Below are positions 9,698 to 17,346 of a stretch of DNA of 44,464 bases, in pieces. Origin of the DNA: Nonomuraea zeae (GTDB lineage Bacteria > Actinomycetota > Actinomycetes > Streptosporangiales > Streptosporangiaceae); the NCBI RefSeq assembly GCF_005889725.1, contig NZ_VCKX01000080.1, forward strand, positions 1 to 44,464, written 5' to 3'. How positions within the stretch are numbered: position 1 is the stretch's first letter; the number at the start of each line of letters is the position of its first letter. The notes beneath the pieces were generated by a model. That model had not been told where the DNA came from. It worked only from the letters and a program-made list of their open reading frames with translations, and did no database searches. The position numbers and the translations under genes are program-made.

Positions 9698-10350
9698 GGG
9701 ATCCGGTACCCCACTCCGGGCACGGTCTCCACGATCGGCGGATCGGCGAGCTTGCGGCGCAGCTTGAGAATGGTCAGGCGGACCGCGCCCGTGAAGGGAT
9801 CCGCGTGCTCGTCCCACGCCTTCTCCAGGAGCTGCTCGGCCGAGACGACGCTGCCGTTCACCCGCATCAGCTCGGTGAGCACCGCGAACTCCTTCTTCGA
9901 CAGCGGTACGAACCGCCCGTTCCTGAACACCTCCCGCCGAGCGGGGTCGAGCGTGATCCCGGACCTGCGCAGCACGGGCGGCACGGCGGGCCGCGAGCGC
10001 CGCCCGAGCGCCAGGACGCGCGCGGCCAGCTCGGGGAACGCGAACGGCTTCGGCAGGTAGTCGTCGGCCCCCATGGACAGCCCGGTCACCCGGTCGTCGA
10101 GCTGGGCGGCGGCCGTGAGCATCAGCACCCGGGCGTCGCACTCCGAGGCGACCAGCTCCCTGCACACCTCGTCGCCGTGCAGGCGTGGCAGGTCGCGATC
10201 CAGCACGACCACGTCGTAGTCGTTCACCGCGATCCGCTCCAGCGCGGCCTCGCCGTCGTGTGCCAGATCGACCGCGTGGGTCTCCTCGCGCAGCCATTCG
10301 GCGATCGCGTCGGCGAGCATCCGCTCGTCTTCCACCACTAACACCCGCAT
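9694..10350 (-). CDS. OmpR-family response regulator
   Basis: This is a 218-residue two-domain regulator. The receiver has acidic residues at 8-9 (VVEDE), the phospho-acceptor Asp51 (VVVLDRDLP), Thr79 and Lys101 (YLPKPF). A winged-helix OmpR DNA-binding domain starts near 125 and ends with VETVPGVGYRIP. It is the first gene of a two-gene operon with the kinase and is divergent from the export operon. A GGAAAC direct repeat with 11-base phase at 10428-10449 is its likely target. Confidence 0.95.
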   Translation of the reverse strand: MRVLVVEDERMLADAIAEWLREETHAVDLAHDGEAALERIAVNDYDVVVLDRDLPRLHGDEVCRELVASECDARVLMLTAAAQLDDRVTGLSMGADDYLPKPFAFPELAARVLALGRRSRPAVPPVLRRSGITLDPARREVFRNGRFVPLSKKEFAVLTELMRVNGSVVSAEQLLEKAWDEHADPFTGAVRLTILKLRRKLADPPIVETVPGVGYRIP

Positions 10351-10427
10351 GGCGTATCTCAGGCCCTTCGTCCGGCTACAGGACCGAGTGTCGCGCAGGG
10401 AGCATTTGGTGAAAGTAAGCCGCGGAC

Positions 10428-10449
10428 GGAAACGCTGAGGAAACAGCGG
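10428..10449 (+). promoter_or_regulatory. 11-bp direct repeat, candidate OmpR-type box
   Basis: GGAAAC occurs at 10428 and again at 10439, exactly 11 bases apart (GGAAACGCTGA then GGAAACAGCGG). Tandem half-sites with about one helical turn of spacing are the standard target of OmpR/PhoB-family regulators. The site lies between the regulator and the export operon, about 55 bases before the lipoprotein start, where it could act on both promoters. Confidence 0.55.
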
Positions 10450-10501
10450 TCCCTATTGCATCTCCTCTCGAACGAGGTTCATCCGACGGAGGAGATGTTT
10501 C

Positions 10502-11026
10502 ATGCGAGGACGAGTCCTCAGCGCGCTGATCGCGGCGTCGATCGCAGCCACCCTGTTCCTGTCGGGCTGCGGCTCGGACGACCCGGGCAAGGACGTGGTG
10601 TCGGTGAGCGGCACCGGAGACAAGGCCGCGGCCAGTGCCGCCCCGAGCGAAGACCCGTACCAGAAGTCGCTCAAGTTCGCCCAGTGCATGCGCGAGAACG
10701 GGATCGACATGGCCGACCCCGAGCCCGGCAAGGGCATCATGATGAAGCTCGACAAGAACACCCCCAAGGAGACGATGGACAAGGCCCAGGAGGCCTGCAA
10801 GCAGTACGCCCCGAGCGGGGTGCGGCAGGGCGGCGGCGACCCCAAGATGGCCGAGAACCTGCGCAAGGTCGCCCAGTGCATGCGTGACAACGGCGTGGAG
10901 AACTACCCCGACCCCGAGGGCGGCGCCATGCGCATCACCGGTGACGTCGGCGAGGACCCCGACTTCAAGTCGGCCCAGGAGAAGTGCCAGAAGGAGCTCG
11001 CCGACGCCGGTATGGGAGGTCTTTGA
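10502..11026 (+). CDS. Secreted lipoprotein with duplicated AQCMR-NG motif
   Basis: The signal peptide ends in lipobox LSGC with the lipidated Cys at about residue 21. The mature part contains two copies of one module: KFAQCMRENGIDMADPEPGK (about 57-76) and KVAQCMRDNGVENYPDPEGG (about 122-141). Each is followed by a stretch ending in another Cys. Four similarly spaced cysteines suggest two disulfide-linked or metal-binding units. The function is unknown. It is the first gene of the export operon, and its stop overlaps the adaptor start (TGATG), so it is likely an accessory envelope component of the pump. The start has a GGAGGAG site. Confidence 0.9.
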   Translation: MRGRVLSALIAASIAATLFLSGCGSDDPGKDVVSVSGTGDKAAASAAPSEDPYQKSLKFAQCMRENGIDMADPEPGKGIMMKLDKNTPKETMDKAQEACKQYAPSGVRQGGGDPKMAENLRKVAQCMRDNGVENYPDPEGGAMRITGDVGEDPDFKSAQEKCQKELADAGMGGL

Positions 11027-12156
11027 TGGGCGTAAGCACCATTGACGGCAAGGCCGCCCCGGACGCGACACCCGCCAGGCGACGCCGCCGCGGGCGGGGC
11101 AAACTGGTGGCCGGGCTACTGTTCGCGGTGGCGGTCGCGGGCGGCGGGTTCGTCGCCGTGAGCAGCGCGGGCCTGCTGGAGGGCGGCTCCGGCCCCACCC
11201 GGTCGGCCAGTGCGCTGCCGCCCGCCACCACCACGGTGACCAAGCAGACCCTGAACGACACCAGGGACGCCGACGGCGAGCTCGGCTACGGCCCGGTGAG
11301 CACTGCTATGAACAGGACGCCCGGCACGATCACCTGGCTGCCCGACAGCGGCGCACAGATCACCCGCGGCAGGTCGCTGTACCGGGTGGACAACGAGCCG
11401 GTCATGCTCATGTACGGCTCCACGCCCGCCTACCGCGACCTCAAGGTCGGCTCGGAGGGCAAGGACGTCGAGAGCCTGGAACGCAACCTCCGCAAGCTCG
11501 GCTACGACGGCTTCACCGTCGACGACGAGTTCACCTGGGACACGGCGCAGGCGGTCAAGGAATGGCAGGAGGACCGCGGCCTGGACGAGACCGGCGTGGT
11601 CGAGCTGGGCCGCGTCGTCTTCGCCCCGGGCAAGATCCGGGTGGAGAGCCTGGAGGCGGAGGAGGGCCAGCCGGCCAGCCCCGGCCAGAAGATCCTCACC
11701 TACACCGGCACGTCCAAGGTGGTCACGGTCAAGCTCGAAGCCGAGGACCAGCGGATGGCGAAGAAGGGCGCCAAGGTCGAGGTCACGCTGCCCGACGGCA
11801 AGAGCGTGAAGGGGAAGATCACCGAGGTCGCGACCGTCATCGAGCCCGGCGACGGGCAGAACGCCGACCCGGAGACCCGCGTGGAGGCGCTGGTCTCGAT
11901 CGGCGACAGCAAGTCGGCCAAGGGGCTCGACAAGGCGGCGGTGGACGTGACGTTCACGGCCTCCAAGCGGCCGAACGTCCTGACCGTGCCGGTCGCGGCG
12001 CTGGTGGCGCTGAAGGAGGGCGGGTTCGGCCTGGAGGTCATCGAAGGCGGCAGCTCCCGGTACGTCGCGGTCGAGACGGGACTGTTCGCCGGCGGCCGGG
12101 TCGAGGTCACCGGTGACGGGCTCACCGAGGGCATGACCGTGGGGATGCCGAAATGA
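11026..12156 (+). CDS. Periplasmic adaptor (HlyD/MacA-like) with peptidoglycan-binding domain
   Basis: This 376-residue protein is anchored by one N-terminal helix (about residues 25-50). A PG_binding_1 domain follows near residues 140-185 (GSEGKDVESLERNLRKLGYDG, then TAQAVKEWQEDRGL). Next come barrel-sandwich and beta-barrel segments (EDQRMAKKGAKVEVTLPDGK, then VLTVPVAALVAL) typical of membrane-fusion proteins. In Gram-positive bacteria this architecture links an ABC exporter to the cell wall. It overlaps the lipoprotein by one base and the ATPase by four, so the genes are coupled. Confidence 0.92.
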   Translation: MGVSTIDGKAAPDATPARRRRRGRGKLVAGLLFAVAVAGGGFVAVSSAGLLEGGSGPTRSASALPPATTTVTKQTLNDTRDADGELGYGPVSTAMNRTPGTITWLPDSGAQITRGRSLYRVDNEPVMLMYGSTPAYRDLKVGSEGKDVESLERNLRKLGYDGFTVDDEFTWDTAQAVKEWQEDRGLDETGVVELGRVVFAPGKIRVESLEAEEGQPASPGQKILTYTGTSKVVTVKLEAEDQRMAKKGAKVEVTLPDGKSVKGKITEVATVIEPGDGQNADPETRVEALVSIGDSKSAKGLDKAAVDVTFTASKRPNVLTVPVAALVALKEGGFGLEVIEGGSSRYVAVETGLFAGGRVEVTGDGLTEGMTVGMPK

Positions 12157-12875
12157 CGGCGTACCCGATGATCGCGCTGACGGACGTGTCCAGGACGTAC
12201 CCCGGCGGGGTGGCCGCGCTGAGGTCGGTGTCGCTGCAGATCCAGCACGGCGAGCTGGTCGCCATCGTGGGGCCGTCCGGCTCGGGCAAGTCGACGATGC
12301 TCAACGTCGTCGGCACCCTCGACCGGCCGTCCACGGGAACGATTCACATCGACGGGTACAACGTGTCGAAGCTGTCCGACGGGCAGCTCTCGGCGCTGCG
12401 GGCCACCACGATCGGGTTCGTCTTCCAGTCGTTCCACCTCGCGGCGAAGATTCCGGCGCTGGACAACGTGGCCGACGGCCTCATCTACACCGGTCTGAGC
12501 AGGTCGGAGCGCCGCCGCCGCGCGGCGGCGGCGCTGGAGAGGGTGGGGCTCGGGCACCGCATGGACCACGAGCCGCACGAGCTGTCCGGCGGCGAGCGGC
12601 AACGGGTGGCCATCGCCAGGGCGGTGGCGGGCGACCCGCCGCTGCTCCTGGCCGACGAACCGACCGGAGCCCTGGACTCGGTGTCGGGGACAGGGGTGAT
12701 GGAGCTGCTGCACGAGCTGAACGCCGGCGGCACCACCATCGTGATCATCACGCACGACCGGGAGATCGCCGCCAGCCTGCCCCGTCAGGTGAGCATGCGC
12801 GACGGCGAGATCATCTCGGACTCGCAGGCCCGGCGTGAGCCATGGCCCCAACCCCTGGAATCCGGAGTGTCATGA
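12153..12875 (+). CDS. ABC transporter ATP-binding protein (MacB/LolD type)
   Basis: This 240-residue nucleotide-binding subunit has Walker A GPSGSGKST at 40-48, the signature LSGGERQRVAIARA near 143, Walker B LLLADEPTGALD near 164, and the H-loop ITHD near 199. The family powers mechanotransmission by FtsX-like permeases that export peptides, antibiotics or lipoproteins rather than classical transport through the membrane. It is coupled by ATGA overlaps to the adaptor upstream and the permease downstream. Confidence 0.96.
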   Translation: MTAYPMIALTDVSRTYPGGVAALRSVSLQIQHGELVAIVGPSGSGKSTMLNVVGTLDRPSTGTIHIDGYNVSKLSDGQLSALRATTIGFVFQSFHLAAKIPALDNVADGLIYTGLSRSERRRRAAAALERVGLGHRMDHEPHELSGGERQRVAIARAVAGDPPLLLADEPTGALDSVSGTGVMELLHELNAGGTTIVIITHDREIAASLPRQVSMRDGEIISDSQARREPWPQPLESGVS

Positions 12876-14095
12876 TGGCCGTCATCGAGGTGGAGCGGCC
12901 CAAGCCGGCCCCGGCCCGGATGCGTCCGCGCGACGTGATGCGGGTCGGCGCGATCGGCCTGCGCACCCGGCCGCTGCGGGCGTTCCTGTCCGCGCTGGGC
13001 ATCGCCATCGGCATCGCGGCCATGGTCGGCGTGGTCGGGCTCTCGTCCTCGTCGGGCGCCGAGCTCGACCGCCAGCTCTCCGCGCTGGGCACCAACCTGC
13101 TCACCATCTCGTCGGGCACCACGCTCATGGGCGAGGCCGCCCAGATGCCGGTGGACGCGGAGGCGATGATCGAGCGGATCGGGCCGGTGGAGGCGGTCTC
13201 GTCGATCGGGAAGGTGGGCGAGGCCAAGGTCTACCGCTCCGAGCAGATCCCCGAGGCCCAGACCGGCGGCATCAACACCTACGCCGCCCGCCTCGACCTG
13301 CCCGCCACCGTGGGCGCGACCCTGCGCAGCGGGACCTGGCTCAACGCCGCCACCGAACGCTACCCGGCCGCCGTCATCGGCTCCTCGGCCGCCCAGCGGC
13401 TCGGCATCGGCTCGGCCGGGCCGGACACGCAGGTGATCGTCGGCGGTGTCAGGTTCACCGTCGTCGGCGTGCTCAACCCGGTGGCGCTGGCCACCGACCT
13501 GGACGCCGGCGTGCTGGTCGGCTGGCCGGTGGCGGAGCAGCGGCTCGGCTTCGACGGGCATCCGACCACGCTCTACACCCGCGCGGAGGAGGCCAGGCTG
13601 GAGTCCGTACGCGGGGTGCTGGCCAGCACGGCCAATCCCGAGGCGCCGAACGAGGTGGACGTCTCCCGGCCGTCCGACGCGCTGGCCGCCAAGCAGGCGA
13701 CCAGCCAGGCCTTCACCAGCCTCCTGCTGGGCGTGGGCGCGGTGGCCCTGCTCGTGGGCGGGGTCGGGGTGGCCAACACGATGGTCATCTCGGTCCTGGA
13801 ACGCCGTGCGGAGATCGGCCTGCGCCGCTCGCTGGGCGCGACCAGGGGGCAGATCCGCACCCAGTTCCTGGCGGAGTCGCTGCTGCTGTCCGCGATGGGC
13901 GGGGCCGGCGGGATCCTCCTCGGGACCGGTGTCACCACGGGATACGCGTACTACAGCGGCTGGCCGTCCGTGGTGCCGCTCTGGGCCACGATGGGCGGGC
14001 TCGTGGCGACGCTGATCATCGGCGCCGTGGCGGGGCTCTATCCGGCCATCCGCGCCGCACGCCTGTCCCCGACCGAGGCGCTCTCGACGCCCTAG
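12872..14095 (+). CDS. ABC transporter permease (MacB/FtsX type)
   Basis: This 407-residue permease has one N-terminal helix (about residues 25-48, RAFLSALGIAIGIAAMVGVV), a large extracytoplasmic MacB-PCD domain, and three C-terminal helices. The loop ERRAEIGLRRSLGATRGQIRTQ contacts the ATPase and is diagnostic of FtsX permeases. ATG 12872 overlaps the ATPase stop as ATGA and has GGAG upstream; an earlier ATG at 12842 would overlap by 34 bases. This is the last gene of the operon. Confidence 0.94.
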   Translation: MMAVIEVERPKPAPARMRPRDVMRVGAIGLRTRPLRAFLSALGIAIGIAAMVGVVGLSSSSGAELDRQLSALGTNLLTISSGTTLMGEAAQMPVDAEAMIERIGPVEAVSSIGKVGEAKVYRSEQIPEAQTGGINTYAARLDLPATVGATLRSGTWLNAATERYPAAVIGSSAAQRLGIGSAGPDTQVIVGGVRFTVVGVLNPVALATDLDAGVLVGWPVAEQRLGFDGHPTTLYTRAEEARLESVRGVLASTANPEAPNEVDVSRPSDALAAKQATSQAFTSLLLGVGAVALLVGGVGVANTMVISVLERRAEIGLRRSLGATRGQIRTQFLAESLLLSAMGGAGGILLGTGVTTGYAYYSGWPSVVPLWATMGGLVATLIIGAVAGLYPAIRAARLSPTEALSTP

Positions 14096-14107
14096 CGGTC
14101 TCTTCCC

Positions 14108-14136
14108 GGACGCGCGCGCTCATCGGGGCGCGCGCC
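14108..14136. terminator. GC hairpin between convergent genes
   Basis: GG-CGCGCGC at 14108-14117 pairs with GCGCGCG-CC at 14128-14136, leaving a 10-base loop and one bulged A. It lies 12 bases after the permease stop and before a convergent gene. No T-tract follows, so termination strength is uncertain. Confidence 0.45.
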
Positions 14137-14190
14137 GTCACCGCTCGCTGCTGAGCCGTCACCGCTCGCTGCCGCGCCGTCACCGCTGGG
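14134..14190. repeat. 21-bp tandem repeat
   Basis: GCCGTCACCGCTCGCTGCTGA and close variants start at 14134, 14155 and 14176 (last copy partial). The array fills the gap between two convergent genes and adjoins the hairpin at 14108-14136. Confidence 0.75.
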
Positions 14191-14200
14191 CCGCCGCGGC

Positions 14201-14662
14201 TCACTGCTGGGCCGCCGCCGTCTCCTGGATGGCGTAGCAGGTCGTCTTGCCGACGACGCGGACGCCGGGCTTCTCCCCGGCGAGCACGGTCAGCTCGAAC
14301 GTCAGCCGCGTCTCCGGATTGCGCAGCACGGACACGTCCGGCTCGTCGTCGCGCAGGTCCAGGTCGTCGACCACCTTCGTGTAGCCCATGGCCTGGAGGC
14401 GGTCCAGCAACCCGGTGGAGGCGCCGGCCTGCTCGCTCTCGGCCCGGAAGAACCGGCGCACCTGGCCGGGCACGCACGAGTCGTCGTCCACCCGCTCGAT
14501 GGCCGACAGGCCCAGCTCGACCGCTTCGATCAGGCTGTCCGCGTCGGTGTCGAGCTGCCTGGCGGCGTCCTGGAGGGTGGGCGGCCCGGTCACGGTCGCG
14601 CAGGCCGTCATCGCCGCGGTACAGAAGAGCACCGCGGAAACAATGTGACGGCGGGCGCGCAC
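14201..14662 (-). CDS. Hypothetical secreted lipoprotein
   Basis: This 153-residue protein has a signal peptide ending in AMTAC (lipidated Cys near 21). The mature part is acidic with two further cysteines (DDSCVPGQ and KTTCYAIQ) that could form a disulfide. The predicted pattern of one helix and several strands (LTFELTVLAGEKPGVRVVGKT) resembles small actinobacterial lipoproteins of unknown function. It is convergent with the export operon and divergent from the NTF2-like gene. I do not recognise a family. Confidence 0.8.
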   Translation of the reverse strand: MRARRHIVSAVLFCTAAMTACATVTGPPTLQDAARQLDTDADSLIEAVELGLSAIERVDDDSCVPGQVRRFFRAESEQAGASTGLLDRLQAMGYTKVVDDLDLRDDEPDVSVLRNPETRLTFELTVLAGEKPGVRVVGKTTCYAIQETAAAQQ

Positions 14663-14764
14663 GATCGGACTGTATCTGAGATCATGACTGACTTTCGGTC
14701 AAATCACATAAAAAGCACAGAAATGCCATCACGCGCTTAGCTGTCGAGCGCGTCGCTCCGGCCC

Positions 14765-14801
14765 TTTAGTTTACGACCGTTCGGTTGCTAAGGTGCCGGG
14801 C
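14765..14801 (+). promoter_or_regulatory. Leaderless promoter with inverted repeat between -35 and -10
   Basis: TTTAGT (14765-14770), an 18-base spacer and TAAGGT (14789-14794) precede ATG 14802 by seven bases, which places the transcript start at or next to the ATG. The spacer contains CGACCG-TT-CGGTTG (14774-14787), an imperfect inverted repeat like many TetR-family operators. There is no ribosome site. No regulator gene is next to it. Confidence 0.5.
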
Positions 14802-15218
14802 ATGACCGACTTACGAGAGTTGCAGCGGGCCGTCCAGCAGGCCTGGAGCGGCCAGCGGTGGGACGCGTGGCGCGCGACGTGCGCCGACGGCTACACGTTC
14901 GATCCGGGCATCGGGGTGCCGCTCGATCTTGAGCAGACGATGCTCTGGAACATTGCTACTTTCACCGCGTTTCCCGATTTTTCGGAGGTGGTGCGGCACG
15001 TCTACATAGATGGCAACACGGTGATCACGGAGGTGCTCGGGCAGGGCGGCTCGGCGGGGGAGTTCCGCCTGTTCGGCAGCACGCTGATCCCGGCCACCGG
15101 CCGCCGCTTCGAGCTCTCGTACGTCAAGGTGCTCGTCTTCGACGAGCGGGGCCTCGTCATCGAGGACCGCCAGTACCAGGACTGGGGCTCGGTCCGCGCC
15201 CAGCTCGGCGCGGTCTAG
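14802..15218 (+). CDS. NTF2/SnoaL-like small protein
   Basis: This 138-residue alpha+beta cone-fold protein begins with an LRELQRAVQQAWSGQRWDAW helix. It then has the typical ADGYTFDPG, FPDFSEVVRHVYIDGNTVITEVLGQG and strand pairs ending in VIEDRQYQDW. SnoaL-like proteins include polyketide cyclases and hydrolases, but many are uncharacterised and no catalytic dyad can be assigned here. ATG 14802 is preferred over GTG 14793, which would lie inside the -10 element. Confidence 0.85.
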   Translation: MTDLRELQRAVQQAWSGQRWDAWRATCADGYTFDPGIGVPLDLEQTMLWNIATFTAFPDFSEVVRHVYIDGNTVITEVLGQGGSAGEFRLFGSTLIPATGRRFELSYVKVLVFDERGLVIEDRQYQDWGSVRAQLGAV

Positions 15219-15237
15219 GAGCCGATGCCGCGACCCG

Positions 15238-15882
15238 TCACCGGGAGCCCCCGCCCAGCTCGTCGAGCTTGCGTTCGATGCGGTCGAGCCGGGCGTGCAG
15301 CTCGTCCACGTCGCCCCGCTCGGCGTTCTCCTCCTCCGGGCGCAGCCGGACGAGCATCGCACCGCCCGGCTCCAGCCGGACGAGGGTCGTGTCGGCCACC
15401 GTCGAGCCGCCCCTGAGCTGGATCGTCACGTCCACGTCGGCCCGCCGCAGGCCCAGCCGCCGCAGCGCCGACGTGAGGTAGTGCCCGTCGCGGGCCAGCA
15501 CGATCGGGCGGCCTTCGACGATCTTGGCGACCATCGGGACCGCCGCGGCCACCCGCACCACGACCGCGTTGAACGCCATCAGGACCACCAGCCCCGCGAG
15601 CCCGCCGACCAGGGAGTTGTCCGGGCCGATGATCGCGTTCTGCACGACGTTGCTCATCAGCAGCATGACCACCAGGTCGAAGTTGTTGAGCTGGGCGATG
15701 CCGCGCTTGCCGGCGATCCGCAGCAGGGCCGCCACCGCGAGGTAGACGGCGATGGTCCGGAAAGCCTTGTCGGCGAGCGAGACCCCGGCGTCGAACAGGT
15801 CCCCGTCGGTGAGCGTGACCCCCGCGTAGAGCAGGTCCCCGCCGGCGAACGGGAGGCCGGCAAACGGGAGGCCGGCGGTCAT
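15238..15882 (-). CDS. DUF421 (YetF-like) membrane protein
   Basis: This 214-residue protein has three membrane helices (about residues 40-110) and a cytosolic DUF421 domain with GRPIVLARDGHYLTSALRRLGL near 125-146, the signature of YetF/YcaP-type proteins of unknown function. The acidic/basic C-terminal helix (LHARLDRIERKLDELGG) looks like a short coiled coil. The first 25 residues contain duplicated AGLPF and GDL..AGV elements unusual for the family. Its start overlaps the stop of the MreB-like gene by four bases, so the two are co-expressed. Confidence 0.87.
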   Translation of the reverse strand: MTAGLPFAGLPFAGGDLLYAGVTLTDGDLFDAGVSLADKAFRTIAVYLAVAALLRIAGKRGIAQLNNFDLVVMLLMSNVVQNAIIGPDNSLVGGLAGLVVLMAFNAVVVRVAAAVPMVAKIVEGRPIVLARDGHYLTSALRRLGLRRADVDVTIQLRGGSTVADTTLVRLEPGGAMLVRLRPEEENAERGDVDELHARLDRIERKLDELGGGSR

Positions 15883-16865
15883 CGCCGGCGGAGCTTCGCC
15901 GTCAGCCCGAGGTTCTCCATGCATCGGCCGAGCCCGAGGGCCAGGGACTCCAGCGGCCGCTCGGACCTGCGTACCGGCATGCACAGCTCGGCCCGCAGCC
16001 GCCGCCCGAGCCCGCGCAGCAGCGCGCCACCCCCCACCAGCACCGCGCCGCGCTCCCCGAGGTCGGCGGTCAGCTCGGCGGGGCAGCGCTCCACGGTCTC
16101 CACCGCCGCCCGCACGATGGCCTCGACCGGTTGCCTGGTCGCCTCGTAGATCCCCTGTACGGGCAGCGGCACTGAACGCTCGCGCCCGGTTTCCGGATCG
16201 TGGCCGTGCACGGTCACGTGGCGGTCCAGCGGCTTCCACTCGGTGCCCGCCCGGAGCTTGGCCGACTCGGCCTCGCCCTCGTCGATCAGCAGCCCGTACT
16301 CGGATTCGACCAGGCGCACGATCGCCCGGTCCATGGCGTGGCCGCCGCCCGGCACCGTCGTGGTGGCCACCACGGACTCGCCCGACAGCACCGCGATCCT
16401 GGTGGAGTCGCGGCCGATGTCGATCACCATGTGCCCGGCGCAGTCCTTGACCGCCAGTCCCGCGCCGAGCGCCGCCGCCAGCGCGTGCGGGATCATCACG
16501 ATCCCCCTGGCGTCCGCGTCGTACGCCACCTCGCGCAGCGCCTTGCGCTCGATCGGGGTGGAGTCGTCGGGCAGCGCCATGACCATGCGCGGCCTGGAGA
16601 ACGGATGCCAGTGCACCTTGCGGATGAAATGCCGGATCATGCGCCTGGCCAGCTCGCCGTCCACCGGCAGCCCGCCGCTGACCGGCCAGCACGTCTCGCC
16701 GCCCGTGCCGCCGGCCGCGTCGGCGCCGTACCCGATGACCTTGCCCGTGCGGAGGTCGCGCACGATGACCGAGGGCTCGTCGAGCACGATGCCCTTGCCT
16801 CTGATGTAGATCCGCGTGCTCGCGCCGCCCAGATCGAGCGCCAGATCGCGTCCCAGGAGACTCAT
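15879..16865 (-). CDS. MreB-like actin-family ATPase, divergent
   Basis: This 328-residue bacterial actin homologue has a first phosphate loop, DLGGASTRIYIRGKGIVLDE (from about residue 10), that matches MreB except for Gly in place of the usual Thr after LG. The second loop is VIDIGRDSTRIAVLSGE, where MreB has a glycine-rich DIGGGT; the adenosine motif LVGGGALLRGLGRRL is intact. The changed phosphate loop raises doubt about normal ATP turnover. It forms an operon with the DUF421 gene rather than with mreC/mreD, so a canonical cell-shape role is unlikely. The start at 16865 matches the MreB N-terminus. Confidence 0.87.
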   Translation of the reverse strand: MSLLGRDLALDLGGASTRIYIRGKGIVLDEPSVIVRDLRTGKVIGYGADAAGGTGGETCWPVSGGLPVDGELARRMIRHFIRKVHWHPFSRPRMVMALPDDSTPIERKALREVAYDADARGIVMIPHALAAALGAGLAVKDCAGHMVIDIGRDSTRIAVLSGESVVATTTVPGGGHAMDRAIVRLVESEYGLLIDEGEAESAKLRAGTEWKPLDRHVTVHGHDPETGRERSVPLPVQGIYEATRQPVEAIVRAAVETVERCPAELTADLGERGAVLVGGGALLRGLGRRLRAELCMPVRRSERPLESLALGLGRCMENLGLTAKLRRR

Positions 16866-16935
16866 CGCGTGACCGGGGGTTTGACCGTCATGCCGGGTTT
16901 CATTTCCGGGGCCATTCCAACGCAACACCAGGAAC

Positions 16936-16981
16936 GGAACGGTTCCCCTTTACCTCCGGCCCGCGACCGGCGGCGTATCTT
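16936..16981 (+). promoter_or_regulatory. Inverted repeat and -10-like element upstream of a decayed gene
   Basis: GGAAC-G-GTTCC at 16936-16946 is a perfect 11-base inverted repeat in the gap between the MreB-like gene and the methyltransferase remnant. TATCTT at 16976-16981 fits the TANNNT -10 pattern for the plus strand. Together they suggest that the remnant kept its promoter. Confidence 0.35.
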
Positions 16982-17018
16982 GGCTGTCGGCGCCGTCAGA
17001 CCTTCGGAGGTTCGGCCC

Positions 17019-17346
17019 GTGCTCGACTACGACCTCGAGGCCGGCCGCTACGACGAGACCCGCGGCGGGCCCGAGCGTGCCGAGGCGGCCGCCGACGCCG
17101 TGCGCGGCCTGGTGCCCGGCGGCACGCTGCTCGACGTGGCCTGCGGCACCGGGCTGGTGACCAGGGGAGCTGGCCCGGCGCGGGCTGCACCTGCTCGACG
17201 ACGCCCGCCCGGTGATCGCGGAGGCCGCCCGCGTGCTGCGGCCCGGCGGGGTGTTCGTGACGACCGTGGACAAGCGGGCCGCGCACGGGCCGGGTGGCCG
17301 CGCCGCGCCCGGCAGGGGCGGCGGCGCGACGGTCAGTCGCGTTTGA
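17019..17346 (+). pseudogene. SAM methyltransferase with deleted centre and frameshift
   Basis: GTG 17019 with CGGAGG upstream begins a good methyltransferase N-terminus (DYDLEAGRYDETRGG, then SAM motif I LLDVACGTGLVTR). The frame then fails. The +1 frame continues as ELARRG joined straight to LHLLDDARPVIAEAARVLRPGG and FVTTVDKRAAHGP, which is the late part of the same family. About 40 residues between motif I and the LLDD helix are missing. The end runs into the convergent PadR gene and stops at 17346. Either a deletion plus frameshift or a local misassembly explains this. Confidence 0.8.
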
